From positions 19,579 through 83,578 of the IMG/VR virus record IMGVR_UViG_3300045119_000157: a stretch of 64,000 bases of DNA; one strand, given 5' to 3'. Shown in pieces: positions 25,059 through 33,803 of the stretch. Position 1 is the stretch's first letter, and every line of letters starts with the position of its first letter. Under the pieces are notes generated by a model. The model did no database searches. It had not been told where the DNA came from and saw only the letters and a list, made by a program, of their open reading frames with translations. The position numbers were made by a program, and so were the translations under genes. The stretch is from a virus.

Positions 25059-25567
25059 TGCCCGGCCAGCCGCCGGTCCCCGGCACGAACCCGAACTGGC
25101 TCGGACAGTTCCTCGAAGCCATCCTCGCCGCCGCTGTCACGGTCCTCGGCGCGGACGCACCGCCGCGGCGGTTCGTGTCCGCGGGACGCCCGGTGCCGGA
25201 CTGCGGCCAGTTGACCGTCAACCTCACAGCCATCCGGTCGTCAGGTCAGCCGTTCACCCGCCCCGCGATCCTCCCGCAAGGCAGCCTCGAATACACGCCC
25301 GTCGCGACGCTCGACGTGACCCTGTACGAATGCGTCGCGGTCGCGACGGAGCGGGGCGCACCGACGGTCGCGTCGATGAACGCCGACGGTCTACGGTTCG
25401 CTGACCTCGGACAGCGGCTCTGGTACGGCCTGATCCAGAAGACCGTGGACGGCACCCTGTTCCCGCTTCAACTGAAGCCGTCGATCCTGTGGCGGGACAT
25501 GACACCGATCGACCCGCAGGCAGGCTTCGCCGGGTGGCGACTCCCCGGCGAGATCTCGTTGACCTGA
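25058..25567 (+). CDS. Head-tail joining or tail terminator protein
   Basis: The 169-residue protein starts at an ATG that shares its A with the previous stop (TGATG). It has a beta-rich alpha/beta composition (QLTVNLTAIRSSG, ATLDVTLYECVAVATE). Position after the gp10-like gene and before the tail assembly chaperones fits a tail terminator or neck protein. Sequence motifs are not decisive. Confidence 0.6.
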   Translation: MPGQPPVPGTNPNWLGQFLEAILAAAVTVLGADAPPRRFVSAGRPVPDCGQLTVNLTAIRSSGQPFTRPAILPQGSLEYTPVATLDVTLYECVAVATERGAPTVASMNADGLRFADLGQRLWYGLIQKTVDGTLFPLQLKPSILWRDMTPIDPQAGFAGWRLPGEISLT

Positions 25568-25608
25568 GCCGCATCCATCCCCGAATGAAACCCTTGAAGG
25601 AGGGCGCA

Positions 25609-25995
25609 GTGACAGTCACAGAACCAGAGGTCACCGTCAGTGAGAACGGCACCACGACACCGGCACCGGAAGTGCAGGACGGCATCGACTACCTCCCATC
25701 CGGCAAGGCGGTGTTCACCATCGACGGGAAGCCGTACACGCTCCGGCTCCCGAAGTTCGGCGAGTTCCGGGCGCTCCACACCGCGTGGACGGAAGGCACC
25801 GGCCTCGCACCGAAGGACCAGTTGGCGCATCAGGTCGACTGGGTGTCGAACCTGTTCTCGATGCTGTCGGATCATCCGCTCCCCGAGGGCGAGGATGCAT
25901 GGCCCGCGTGGCTCGGTGTCGGCGCCTACCAGGCGAAGCTCATGATCCATTTCCGTGATGTCCCTTTGGCCCGTGGCGGCGGGGGCGTGGGGTAG
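25609..25995 (+). CDS. Tail assembly chaperone, short (G-type) product
   Basis: The 128-residue protein begins MTVTEPEVTVSENG at a GTG preceded by AAGGAGG. It contains YTLRLPKFGEFRALHTAWTEG and a helical C-terminus, as in actinophage tail assembly chaperones. These proteins bind the tape measure protein during tail assembly and are absent from the virion. The longer product is probably made by a -1 ribosomal shift near 25962-25985. Confidence 0.75.
   Translation: MTVTEPEVTVSENGTTTPAPEVQDGIDYLPSGKAVFTIDGKPYTLRLPKFGEFRALHTAWTEGTGLAPKDQLAHQVDWVSNLFSMLSDHPLPEGEDAWPAWLGVGAYQAKLMIHFRDVPLARGGGGVG
25962..25968 (+). other. Candidate -1 ribosomal frameshift site (slippery heptamer)
   Basis: In the chaperone frame the bases read C-CCT-TTG, an X-XXY-YYZ heptamer. 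Slippage moves reading into the frame of the following segment, which is open through to 26351 with no stop. A G-rich run at 25980-25986 (C-GGG-GGC in frame) is a second candidate. Confidence 0.5.
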
Positions 25996-26351
25996 CGGAG
26001 GAGCATCCGCTCGATGCCGTCGATCTCACGATGTTCGCCAGCGTGTACCGCGCCATGCGCGGCGCGGGTCTACCCGATCCGCGCCGCGTCGACGCGCTGT
26101 ACCTGTGGGAGATCGCCGTGCTGATCGGCGCTGACGGATACGACCGTGACCCGGAAACGGGCACACCGCGCGCCCGGAACGACGAGCACTCCCATCTCCG
26201 CGCCGACCTCGAATACCGGCGGCAGATGGCAGCGTTCGCGGCTGGGATGGGTCCGGAACCGGACCGTGCGACGCATTACACATGGGACGACGACGAACCG
26301 GACGACGGCGCCTATCTAGCGTCCGTGCTCGCTGACGGAAGCAGCCTCTAA
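25968..26351 (+). CDS. C-terminal part of the long (G-T) tail assembly chaperone, read by frameshift
   Basis: This frame has no good RBS or start near 25970. It opens upstream of the short product's stop (TAG 25993-25995) and encodes EEHPLDAVDLTMFASVYRAM followed by a RRVDALYLWEIAVLI helix, typical of the T half of actinophage chaperones. The ATG at 26031 would truncate that conserved start. The stop (TAA) shares its last base with the tape measure ATG. Confidence 0.65.
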   Translation, partial: GPWRRGRGVAEEHPLDAVDLTMFASVYRAMRGAGLPDPRRVDALYLWEIAVLIGADGYDRDPETGTPRARNDEHSHLRADLEYRRQMAAFAAGMGPEPDRATHYTWDDDEPDDGAYLASVLADGSSL

Positions 26352-29300
26352 TGGCGATCGAACAGGAACTCGTACTCGACGCTTCCAGCGCCGAGGACGT
26401 CATCGCTCAGATCGACTCGCAGCTTTCGCAGGTCAGCGAAACGTTCAAGGTCGGGTTGGCCGACGCGCTCAGCGTGCTCGGCCAGCCGATCGTCGCCCCC
26501 GTCACCGCTGACGTCACCGAGGCGCAGGCGCAGCTAGCGGAGATCCAGACTCCGCCGCCGGTCGACATCCCGGTCGTCACCGACCTCGCGACCGTCGCCA
26601 CGGAGATAGCGGCACTGGACGAGCAGCCGCCGATCGACCTGGCTGTCGACGCGGTCACCGCCCCGGCGGAGCAGTCCCTCACGGACCTTCACGACCAGCC
26701 GGACGTGTCGATCACCGCGGACGCGGACACGGCTACCGCCGCGGCGGACATCGCCGCGCTGAGTGATGTTCAAACGGTCGACGTGCTCGTCGATGCGGAC
26801 ACGTCATCGGCGGTCACCTCGATCGCGGAGGTCACGGCGGAGACACCGTCGACTTCGGTCACCGTCACCGCTGACACCGCCGACGCGACTGCCGCGATCG
26901 AGACGCTCGGGTCGGAGTCCGTCACCGCGATGGTCACCGCTGAAGCGGACACGTCGTCGGCGCAGGAGCAGCTATCCCTCCTGGACTCGCAGCCCGAGAT
27001 CGTCGTTCCCGCTACGGCGGACACGTCCGCGGCGGAGACAGAGATCGCAGCGTTGCAGGCGCAACCGGACGTCACTGTCCCGGTCGACGCGAACACGGAC
27101 GCGGCCGGGTCAGCCGTCGCACAGTTCACGTCGGACGTGCCGACCGCGACGATCACGGTCGACGCGAACACCGACGCCGTGTCCGGCGACGTCGCCGCCG
27201 CGATCGGGGACATCCCGCAGGCGAACATCGACATTTCTGCGACGGTCGATGACTCGCAGGCCGTGTCGACGCTCGACTCGTTGCAGTCTCCGCCGCCGGT
27301 CGTGGTGCCAGTCGAGGCGGATGACACGGCAGCGCAGGCCGCGATCGAGACGCTTCAGGCTCAACCGTCGGTCACGGTCACAGTCGAAGCCGACACGTCA
27401 GCGGCGGTCACCACTGTCAGCGACTTCCAGTCGCAGCAGCCCGTCGTCATTCCCGTCGAGGCCGACGATTCGGCGGCGCAGACCACCATCGCGGGTCTAG
27501 CGGTCCAGCCGACCGTCACCGTTCCCGTCGAAGCCGACACTGGCACCGCTGCCGCGCAGATCGCTGACGTCGCTGGGAACACACCGTCGGCGTCCATCAC
27601 GGTCGACGCGGACGTGTCCGCCGTGCCAGGCGAGATCGCTGACGCGTTCGGGAACCTCCCCGGCGCCGACGTGGTCATCACCGCCACAGCCGACACCGCC
27701 GACGCGACCGCCGAGATCAGCGCGCTCCAAGCGCAGCCGCCCATCACTGTCCCTGTCGAAGCGGACGTGTCCGGTGCCGTCTCCACCATCGACGAACTTC
27801 AGTCGCAGGCCACCATCACTGTCCCGGTCGAGGCGGACACCGCGAACGCTGCGGCGTCGCTCGACGCGTTGCAGGCGCAGCCGACGGTCACCGTCGAGAC
27901 GACGGTCGATGACGCTGCCGCCGCCGCGGTCCTCGACTCACTTCAGACGCAGCCGACTGTCATCATTTCTGTTGAAGCGGATGATACGGCCGCCGCCGCG
28001 GTGCTGGAAACGTTGCAGTCCGAGCCGCCGGTCGTGCTCTCCGTCGAAGCCGACGATGCGGCCGCGGCGGCGGTGCTGGCCGGACTCGAACAGCCGCCGA
28101 CCGTCACCGTCGAAGTCGACGCGAACATCGACGCGGCGTCGCAGGTCATCGACGGGCTACAAGCGCAGCAGCCCGTGTCGGTGGTGGTCGACGCGGACGT
28201 CACACAGGCGTCGTCCGCGATCGAGTCGCTTCAGGCGGTCACACCCGTCGATGTGCCCGTCATCGCGGACACCGGAGAAGCGTCAGCGTCGCTGGACACG
28301 CTTCAGGCGCAGCCGACGATCGTGGTCCCAGTCGACGCGGACACCGCGCAGATCACCGGAGCGATCGACGGGCTACAAGCGCAGCCTCCCGTCACGGTCC
28401 CTGTGGATGCGGACGTGTCCAGCGCGGACGCCACGATCGCCGGGTTACAGACGCAGGAAGCGGTCACGGTCCCCGTCGAAGCGGACATTGCCGGTGCCGA
28501 CGCGACGCTCGCTGACCTTGCTGCGCCGCCGCCGATCGTCGTCACCGCTGACACTTCAGCCGTCCCCGGCGAAGTCGAGGATGTCGTCGGGAACCTTCCG
28601 AGCGGCACTGTCGATGTCACCGCTGTCATCGACGACGCGGAAGCGTCCGCCGCTCTCGACGCGCTCCACACGCAGCCGCCCGTCGACCTGTCCGCCACAG
28701 TCGACGACAGCGAAGCCGTCACCGTCCTCGACGCGTTGCAGGCGCAGCCGACAGTGCAGGTGCCTGTCGAAGCGGACACGGTCGACGCGACCGCCGCGCT
28801 CGACGCCCTTCAGTCACAGCCGACCGTCTCGATCACCGCCGACGCGGATACGGCCAGCGCCGTCGCGTCGCTCCACGAACTTGACGCTCAGCCGCCCGTC
28901 ACCGTCATCGTGGACGCGGACACGTCCACCGCGGCCACGACTATCGCGGCGCTCGAAGCGCAGCCGCCGGTCATCATCCAAGTCGAAGCGGACGACGCCG
29001 CAGCCGCCGCTTCCATCGCGGCGCTCGACGTCCAGTCGCCGATCATCATCCCCGTCGAAGCGGACACCGCTGTCGCCGACAGTGAGATCCAGCAGACGCA
29101 GTCCGACGCCGGACAGCAGCTAACCATCCCGGTCGACGCGGACACGTCCACGGCTGACACCGAGATCGCAGCCGTCGCGGACACGGTGCCGTCGGCCACG
29201 ATCCCGGTCGACGCGGACGTCACCGCCGCCGAATCAGCGATCACCACGACCGCGGACACGGTGCCGTCAGCGGTCATCCCGGTCGACGCGGACACGTCCG

Positions 29301-32300
29301 CTGCGCTGTCCAGCCTGGACGAGGTCCGGTCCGTGGCGGAGCAGACGCTCACCGCTCCCGTCACGGCGGACACTTCCGAAGCCGAACAGCTAATCCTCGG
29401 GCTTGATAACCCGGACCCCATCGTGGTCCCCGTCACGGCGGACACGACCGAAGCGATCACAGAAATCCAGGCCGCGCAGGACGAAGCACAGCAGCCGGTC
29501 GACATCCCGGTCACAGCAGACACGTCCGGCGCATCATCCGGTGTCGATGCCCTGAAGGGTTCCGTGACCGGCCTCGGTGCCGCAGTCGGGATCGGTGAAG
29601 GCTCGGTCAAGGGACTCATCGGAGCGTTCGGTGACATGGGACCGGCCGCGGAGGCCACGGCGGGCGGTGTCCTCGCGGTCGGCGCGGCGACGGCCGCGTT
29701 CTTCAGCCACGGCCTCGACGCCGTGTCTGCTGGACAGCATTTCGATCTAATCCTCGGTGACCTCGCGGAGTCGGCGCAGCACGTAAACGTCCTCGGGCTG
29801 AACACCTCTCTCGACCAGTTGGGGATCACGTTCGGGTCGACCGGCTCGCAGATGGAGAACGCCACCTCGAAGCTCGTGCAGTTCGCGGTGAACAGCGGCA
29901 AGTCGAAGGATCAGGCGCTTCAGTTCGCGCAGAACATCACGGCACTGTCAGCGCGTGCGATCTCGCTGAACCCGGCACTCGGTGATCTAGCGGACGTTAC
30001 CGACAGTCTCGGTCTACGAATCGGTCGAGGCGGACGGTTCGCTCAACAGTTCGGTCTCGACCTTTCGACAGCGGAAATCCAGACCCGAGCGTTCTCGGAC
30101 ACAGGCAAGTCGTCGGCGTCGGATCTGACGTTCATGGAGAAGGCGATCGCGGCCACCGAAGTCGCGGCCGAGAAATACGGCGGCACGCTCGCCGGGACCG
30201 TCGCTGCTGGATCCCATAACGCTGCTATCGAACTCGAATCGCTGAAGGCGTCCTTCACGGAAGCGGCCGAGAAGATCGGTGAACCGCTCGTCGCTCCGGT
30301 CATCGCGCTCCTTCAGCAGAGCATCCCGATCGCGGAGGAGTTCGGGCAGACCCTCGGGTTAGTCGCTGAGGACGTGCTCCCTATCTTGCAGGCCGCGCTC
30401 GACGCGATCGGACCGCCGATCGGGCTGATCGCTGACGCACTCCAACTCGTGAACCCGGCGCTCGAAGCGTTCGCGAACGTGATCGGGAGCATCCCCGCCC
30501 CGATCATCGACGCTGGCGTCGCTATCGCCGCTCTCGTCGTCGGGTCGGACATTCTCGTCGGTGTCTTCCTCTCGATCCCCGAACTGATCGCAGGAGCGTT
30601 CGCCGCGATCGGTGGAGTGATCGACTCGGCCGTGGTCGCGATCGCTGCGGCTAACCCGGTGATCCTCGGGATCGCTGCGGCCATCGCGGTCGTCGTCTCC
30701 GCGATCAGCATCTTCGACGGGTCACTGTTCGGGGAGACGAAGTTCCACGATGACGTCACCGACGCCATCGACAGGCAGGTCACGTCCCTCAGCGATCTGA
30801 GCACCGCGACCCGAGACAGCGTCGAAGCGACCGTGGACACCGCAGCCAAGACCGGCGACTTCGCCGATCGTCTGAACGCGGCAGGCGTGTCCATCGACGA
30901 CCTCACGAACGCGCTCATCGACGGCGGCGACGCGTTCAAGACCTATGCCGACAAGATCCTGATCGCCGCGATCGCTAACGGGGCGAGCTTCGACACCGTC
31001 AAGAACCTCGCCGGTGAACTACAGCACCTAAAGCAGGAGACGGAAGACACCGCACAGTCGACCCTCGACCATGCTGTCGCGGCTAAGCAGATCACAGCTG
31101 AACAGGAAAAGCAGGAGATCGCCACGCACGGCGTCGTCGGCGCGCTCGCTGATCTTCAGCCGCAGATCGACGCGGCGACGCAAGGCCAGAAGGACCAGGC
31201 CGACGCGGCCGCGGCGAACGTGCAGCAGCAGAACAAGCTCACCGACGCATACAACGCGCTCGGCACCGCAGCCCCGGCGGTAGCCGCATCCCTCGCCGCG
31301 ATCGCGTCGAGTTCGGCGGACACGAGCAGCGCGCTCGGGTTCTTCGCGATCTCGGTGCAGCAAGCGAACCTTTCCACCGATCAGTTGCAGGCCGTGGCGG
31401 ACCACCTCGGGGTCAGCGTCGACCAGCTAAAGGCGTTCGTGAAGGGAGTGAACGACGAACTCGACAACTTCGTGAAGGGCGCCACCTCGAAGCTGCCGAC
31501 GATCCAGACAGCCATCGACGACGCGCTCGATCCGTCGAAGCGCCCGAAGCCGGTGATCGTCGACCCGAAGGCGCTGGAAGCCCAGTTCCAACAGGTGATC
31601 GATGACACCAACGCGTTCAATCTTCGGATCGCGTTCCTTCAGCAGCAGGGGTTCAACAACCTCGCGGGCGCGGCCGCTACCGCGGGACCGGAGTTCACTA
31701 AGGGTCTTGTCGATGCGATCCAGTCGGGCGGACCGGATGTCGGTGCGGCGATGGATAAGACCGTCGGCGCGGCGAATCAGGTGGTGGCGAATGAGCCGGA
31801 CAAGCTGCGGACGGCCGGGTTCCAGATCATCGACGCGACGGGTCAGATCTTCTCGACTGCGGCGGCGACGATCGGTCCGAACTTCACGGTCGCGAAGGGT
31901 GTCCAGACCGGACTCGATACGGCAGCGTCGGTCCTGTTCGGTAACACGTCCGTGTCCGGTGCGGCTCAAACGTCAGCGCAGAACACGGCGGCGGCGTACA
32001 GCGCCGGGATGACGCTCGACCAAGCCGTCCAGAACGGACTCGTTCAAGCCGGGAAAGTCTTCGGGGGACCGGACGCCATCGTCGCTGGACAGTCCGCAGA
32101 GAAGGCCGCCGAGGCGATGGCGCAGAGCTTCGGGCAAGGTCTGACGTTGGAGCAGTCCGTCGAACTGGGACTCACGACAGTCGGGACCGTGTTCGGCGGT
32201 CCGAGCGCGAACGTGGCGGGCCAGTCCGCGCAGACCGCTGCGGCGAACGTCGCGGCTAGCTGGGGTGACGGTCTGACGTTGGAGCAGGCGACGGAACTCG

Positions 32301-33802
32301 GCATCCAGAACGTGCCCGGTGTCATCAAGAAGTCGACGGACTCGTCCGTCGCCCCGGCTGCTCAGGCGGCGGGAACGCAGACGGCGGGGAGTTTCAGTAC
32401 CGGACTCGCCGGGGCGCCCGGCCAGGCGCAGCAGGTGTTCACTCAGGTCGGTACGGGCATCGTCGGGTCCGCTGAACCTCTGAGCATCCTGGCTGCGACG
32501 GCCGGAGGAATCATCGGGAAGGAGTTCTCGAAGGGTGTCGGGTCCGGCATCTCTGACGCGGACAGTGTGAACACGTCCGGCACGAACCTGATCGACGCGA
32601 TGGTCGAGATCTTCACTCCGCAGGCGACCGCGGCGGGCACGTTCATCGGGGCGGTGTTCGATAACGGCATCGGTGCTGGTATCGGTGATGCGGGCACGAT
32701 CGGCGCGCAGGGGACGACCCTGTTCGATGCGATGGCGGAGGTGTTCACGCCGGAGGCGGTAGCGGCGGGCACGACGGTCGGAGCGGCGTTCGTTGGCGGC
32801 ATGTCCCTCGGGATCGCGACGACAGGCGATATCGGTCCGCAGGGCATCGCTGTGATCGACGCGACGTCTCAGGTGCTTTCCGTCACGGCTATGGCCGACG
32901 GGCGTCTCGTCGGTTTGGCGTTCGACGCTGGCATCGGTGCGGGACTGATCGAACGGTCCGGTGCCGTGTCGGCCGTCGCTCAGGCTGAGATCGAGATCGC
33001 GGCGACGAGCGCTGGGCACACGGCAGAGGAGGGCGGCGTCCTCGTCGGGAGGATCTACTCCGAAGCGACGGCTGTGGGCATCGAGTCGCAGGGCAACTTC
33101 GTGGAACAGGCCGCGCAGGACACGATCGGCGCGGCAGCGATCGACGCCGGGAACTTCGCGGGCGCGGCGGGCATCCTCGTCGGCCGCACGTTCGATGAGG
33201 GCGTCACCGTCGGAATGGTGCAGCAGGTCGGGAACATCGCCGGGATCGCGGATGAGGTGACCGCCGCCGCGGCCGGATCCGCGGCCGGGTTCGCGTTCCA
33301 GGCGGGACGGTTCGTCGGCGGCGAGTTCGACCTCGGCCTGGCCGAGGGCATGATCCAGTTCTCGGGCGGCGTGCAGCAGGCCGCGGCGGCAGCGGTGAAC
33401 GCAGCCGAAGCAGCAGCGCGGGCGGCGGCGGGCGCTCATTCCCCGTCGCTGCTGTTCGCTGAACTCGGGAAGGACATCAGCGACGGCATCGCCGCCGGGA
33501 TCACGTCCCGCCAGTCCGCGGTGACATCCGCCGTGTCCGGTGTCGTGAAGGCCGCAGCGAACACGCCGGTCACGGCGGTCGCGTCAGTGCCGTTCACCGG
33601 GCTTCAGGCGGCGGCGGGATCCGCGGCGACAGGCGACGCGCCGGTCACGATCGGTCCCTTCACCATTGACGTGCAGGCACCGCCGGGGATGACGACACAG
33701 CAGGCAGCCGCACTCGGGCAGACCATCGGAGACTCGATCGTGGACCGGATCACACCCGCAGCGGCACGCCGGTTGACGACCGCTACACGGGTCGCGTCCT
33801 GA
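26351..33802 (+). CDS. Tape measure protein with extensive internal repeats
   Basis: At 2483 residues this is the largest gene, in the expected position after the chaperones. Residues 50 to about 1070 consist of 42 tandem units, mostly 24 residues, with a consensus like PVEADTSAAxxxIxxLQAQPPVTV. Residues of about 1385-1457 are long hydrophobic stretches, usual for the membrane-associated part of tape measures. Residues of about 1863-1994 hold three 44-residue repeats, and about 2050-2360 hold seven units with an xxGxxFxxGxxxGI core. The end has HSPSLLFAELGKDISDGIAAGI, a common tape-measure C-terminal signature. The protein sets tail length and may be injected with DNA. Confidence 0.9.
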   Translation: MAIEQELVLDASSAEDVIAQIDSQLSQVSETFKVGLADALSVLGQPIVAPVTADVTEAQAQLAEIQTPPPVDIPVVTDLATVATEIAALDEQPPIDLAVDAVTAPAEQSLTDLHDQPDVSITADADTATAAADIAALSDVQTVDVLVDADTSSAVTSIAEVTAETPSTSVTVTADTADATAAIETLGSESVTAMVTAEADTSSAQEQLSLLDSQPEIVVPATADTSAAETEIAALQAQPDVTVPVDANTDAAGSAVAQFTSDVPTATITVDANTDAVSGDVAAAIGDIPQANIDISATVDDSQAVSTLDSLQSPPPVVVPVEADDTAAQAAIETLQAQPSVTVTVEADTSAAVTTVSDFQSQQPVVIPVEADDSAAQTTIAGLAVQPTVTVPVEADTGTAAAQIADVAGNTPSASITVDADVSAVPGEIADAFGNLPGADVVITATADTADATAEISALQAQPPITVPVEADVSGAVSTIDELQSQATITVPVEADTANAAASLDALQAQPTVTVETTVDDAAAAAVLDSLQTQPTVIISVEADDTAAAAVLETLQSEPPVVLSVEADDAAAAAVLAGLEQPPTVTVEVDANIDAASQVIDGLQAQQPVSVVVDADVTQASSAIESLQAVTPVDVPVIADTGEASASLDTLQAQPTIVVPVDADTAQITGAIDGLQAQPPVTVPVDADVSSADATIAGLQTQEAVTVPVEADIAGADATLADLAAPPPIVVTADTSAVPGEVEDVVGNLPSGTVDVTAVIDDAEASAALDALHTQPPVDLSATVDDSEAVTVLDALQAQPTVQVPVEADTVDATAALDALQSQPTVSITADADTASAVASLHELDAQPPVTVIVDADTSTAATTIAALEAQPPVIIQVEADDAAAAASIAALDVQSPIIIPVEADTAVADSEIQQTQSDAGQQLTIPVDADTSTADTEIAAVADTVPSATIPVDADVTAAESAITTTADTVPSAVIPVDADTSAALSSLDEVRSVAEQTLTAPVTADTSEAEQLILGLDNPDPIVVPVTADTTEAITEIQAAQDEAQQPVDIPVTADTSGASSGVDALKGSVTGLGAAVGIGEGSVKGLIGAFGDMGPAAEATAGGVLAVGAATAAFFSHGLDAVSAGQHFDLILGDLAESAQHVNVLGLNTSLDQLGITFGSTGSQMENATSKLVQFAVNSGKSKDQALQFAQNITALSARAISLNPALGDLADVTDSLGLRIGRGGRFAQQFGLDLSTAEIQTRAFSDTGKSSASDLTFMEKAIAATEVAAEKYGGTLAGTVAAGSHNAAIELESLKASFTEAAEKIGEPLVAPVIALLQQSIPIAEEFGQTLGLVAEDVLPILQAALDAIGPPIGLIADALQLVNPALEAFANVIGSIPAPIIDAGVAIAALVVGSDILVGVFLSIPELIAGAFAAIGGVIDSAVVAIAAANPVILGIAAAIAVVVSAISIFDGSLFGETKFHDDVTDAIDRQVTSLSDLSTATRDSVEATVDTAAKTGDFADRLNAAGVSIDDLTNALIDGGDAFKTYADKILIAAIANGASFDTVKNLAGELQHLKQETEDTAQSTLDHAVAAKQITAEQEKQEIATHGVVGALADLQPQIDAATQGQKDQADAAAANVQQQNKLTDAYNALGTAAPAVAASLAAIASSSADTSSALGFFAISVQQANLSTDQLQAVADHLGVSVDQLKAFVKGVNDELDNFVKGATSKLPTIQTAIDDALDPSKRPKPVIVDPKALEAQFQQVIDDTNAFNLRIAFLQQQGFNNLAGAAATAGPEFTKGLVDAIQSGGPDVGAAMDKTVGAANQVVANEPDKLRTAGFQIIDATGQIFSTAAATIGPNFTVAKGVQTGLDTAASVLFGNTSVSGAAQTSAQNTAAAYSAGMTLDQAVQNGLVQAGKVFGGPDAIVAGQSAEKAAEAMAQSFGQGLTLEQSVELGLTTVGTVFGGPSANVAGQSAQTAAANVAASWGDGLTLEQATELGIQNVPGVIKKSTDSSVAPAAQAAGTQTAGSFSTGLAGAPGQAQQVFTQVGTGIVGSAEPLSILAATAGGIIGKEFSKGVGSGISDADSVNTSGTNLIDAMVEIFTPQATAAGTFIGAVFDNGIGAGIGDAGTIGAQGTTLFDAMAEVFTPEAVAAGTTVGAAFVGGMSLGIATTGDIGPQGIAVIDATSQVLSVTAMADGRLVGLAFDAGIGAGLIERSGAVSAVAQAEIEIAATSAGHTAEEGGVLVGRIYSEATAVGIESQGNFVEQAAQDTIGAAAIDAGNFAGAAGILVGRTFDEGVTVGMVQQVGNIAGIADEVTAAAAGSAAGFAFQAGRFVGGEFDLGLAEGMIQFSGGVQQAAAAAVNAAEAAARAAAGAHSPSLLFAELGKDISDGIAAGITSRQSAVTSAVSGVVKAAANTPVTAVASVPFTGLQAAAGSAATGDAPVTIGPFTIDVQAPPGMTTQQAAALGQTIGDSIVDRITPAAARRLTTATRVAS
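26498..29560 (+). repeat. 42 tandem ~24-residue (72-base) coding repeats
   Basis: I counted 42 units from residue 50 of the tape measure protein. Most are exactly 24 residues; a few are 25-27. Three longer or divergent units that share an AVPGE...GNLP or SGDV...GDIP core fall at positions 10, 16 and 29. Each unit reads as a beta strand (VTVPVEAD), a helix (TSAAxxxIxxLQ) and a turn. DNA copies differ by many silent changes. Confidence 0.9.
31937..32332 (+). repeat. Three 44-residue coding repeats in the tape measure
   Basis: Units begin at FGNTS, FGGPDAI and FGGPSAN, each followed by a helix and then a G-x-(T)LxQ(A/S)xxxG motif near residue 28-38 of the unit. The spacing is 132 bases. Confidence 0.7.
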
Positions 33803-33803
33803 C

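Noticed and set aside
26763-29123. Arg/Ser-rich plus-strand frames (245 and 449 residues) within the tape measure
   Set aside because: They are alternate-frame readings of the 72-base repeat array; composition is non-protein-like and they have no start signals.
26498-29560. CRISPR-like array
   Set aside because: The periodic DNA keeps one reading frame, copies differ by many silent changes, and there is no constant repeat with unique spacers.
31973-33439. 488-residue open frame on the minus strand
   Set aside because: It is the antisense shadow of the repetitive, Ala/Gly-rich end of the tape measure gene and is very Arg/Asp-rich.
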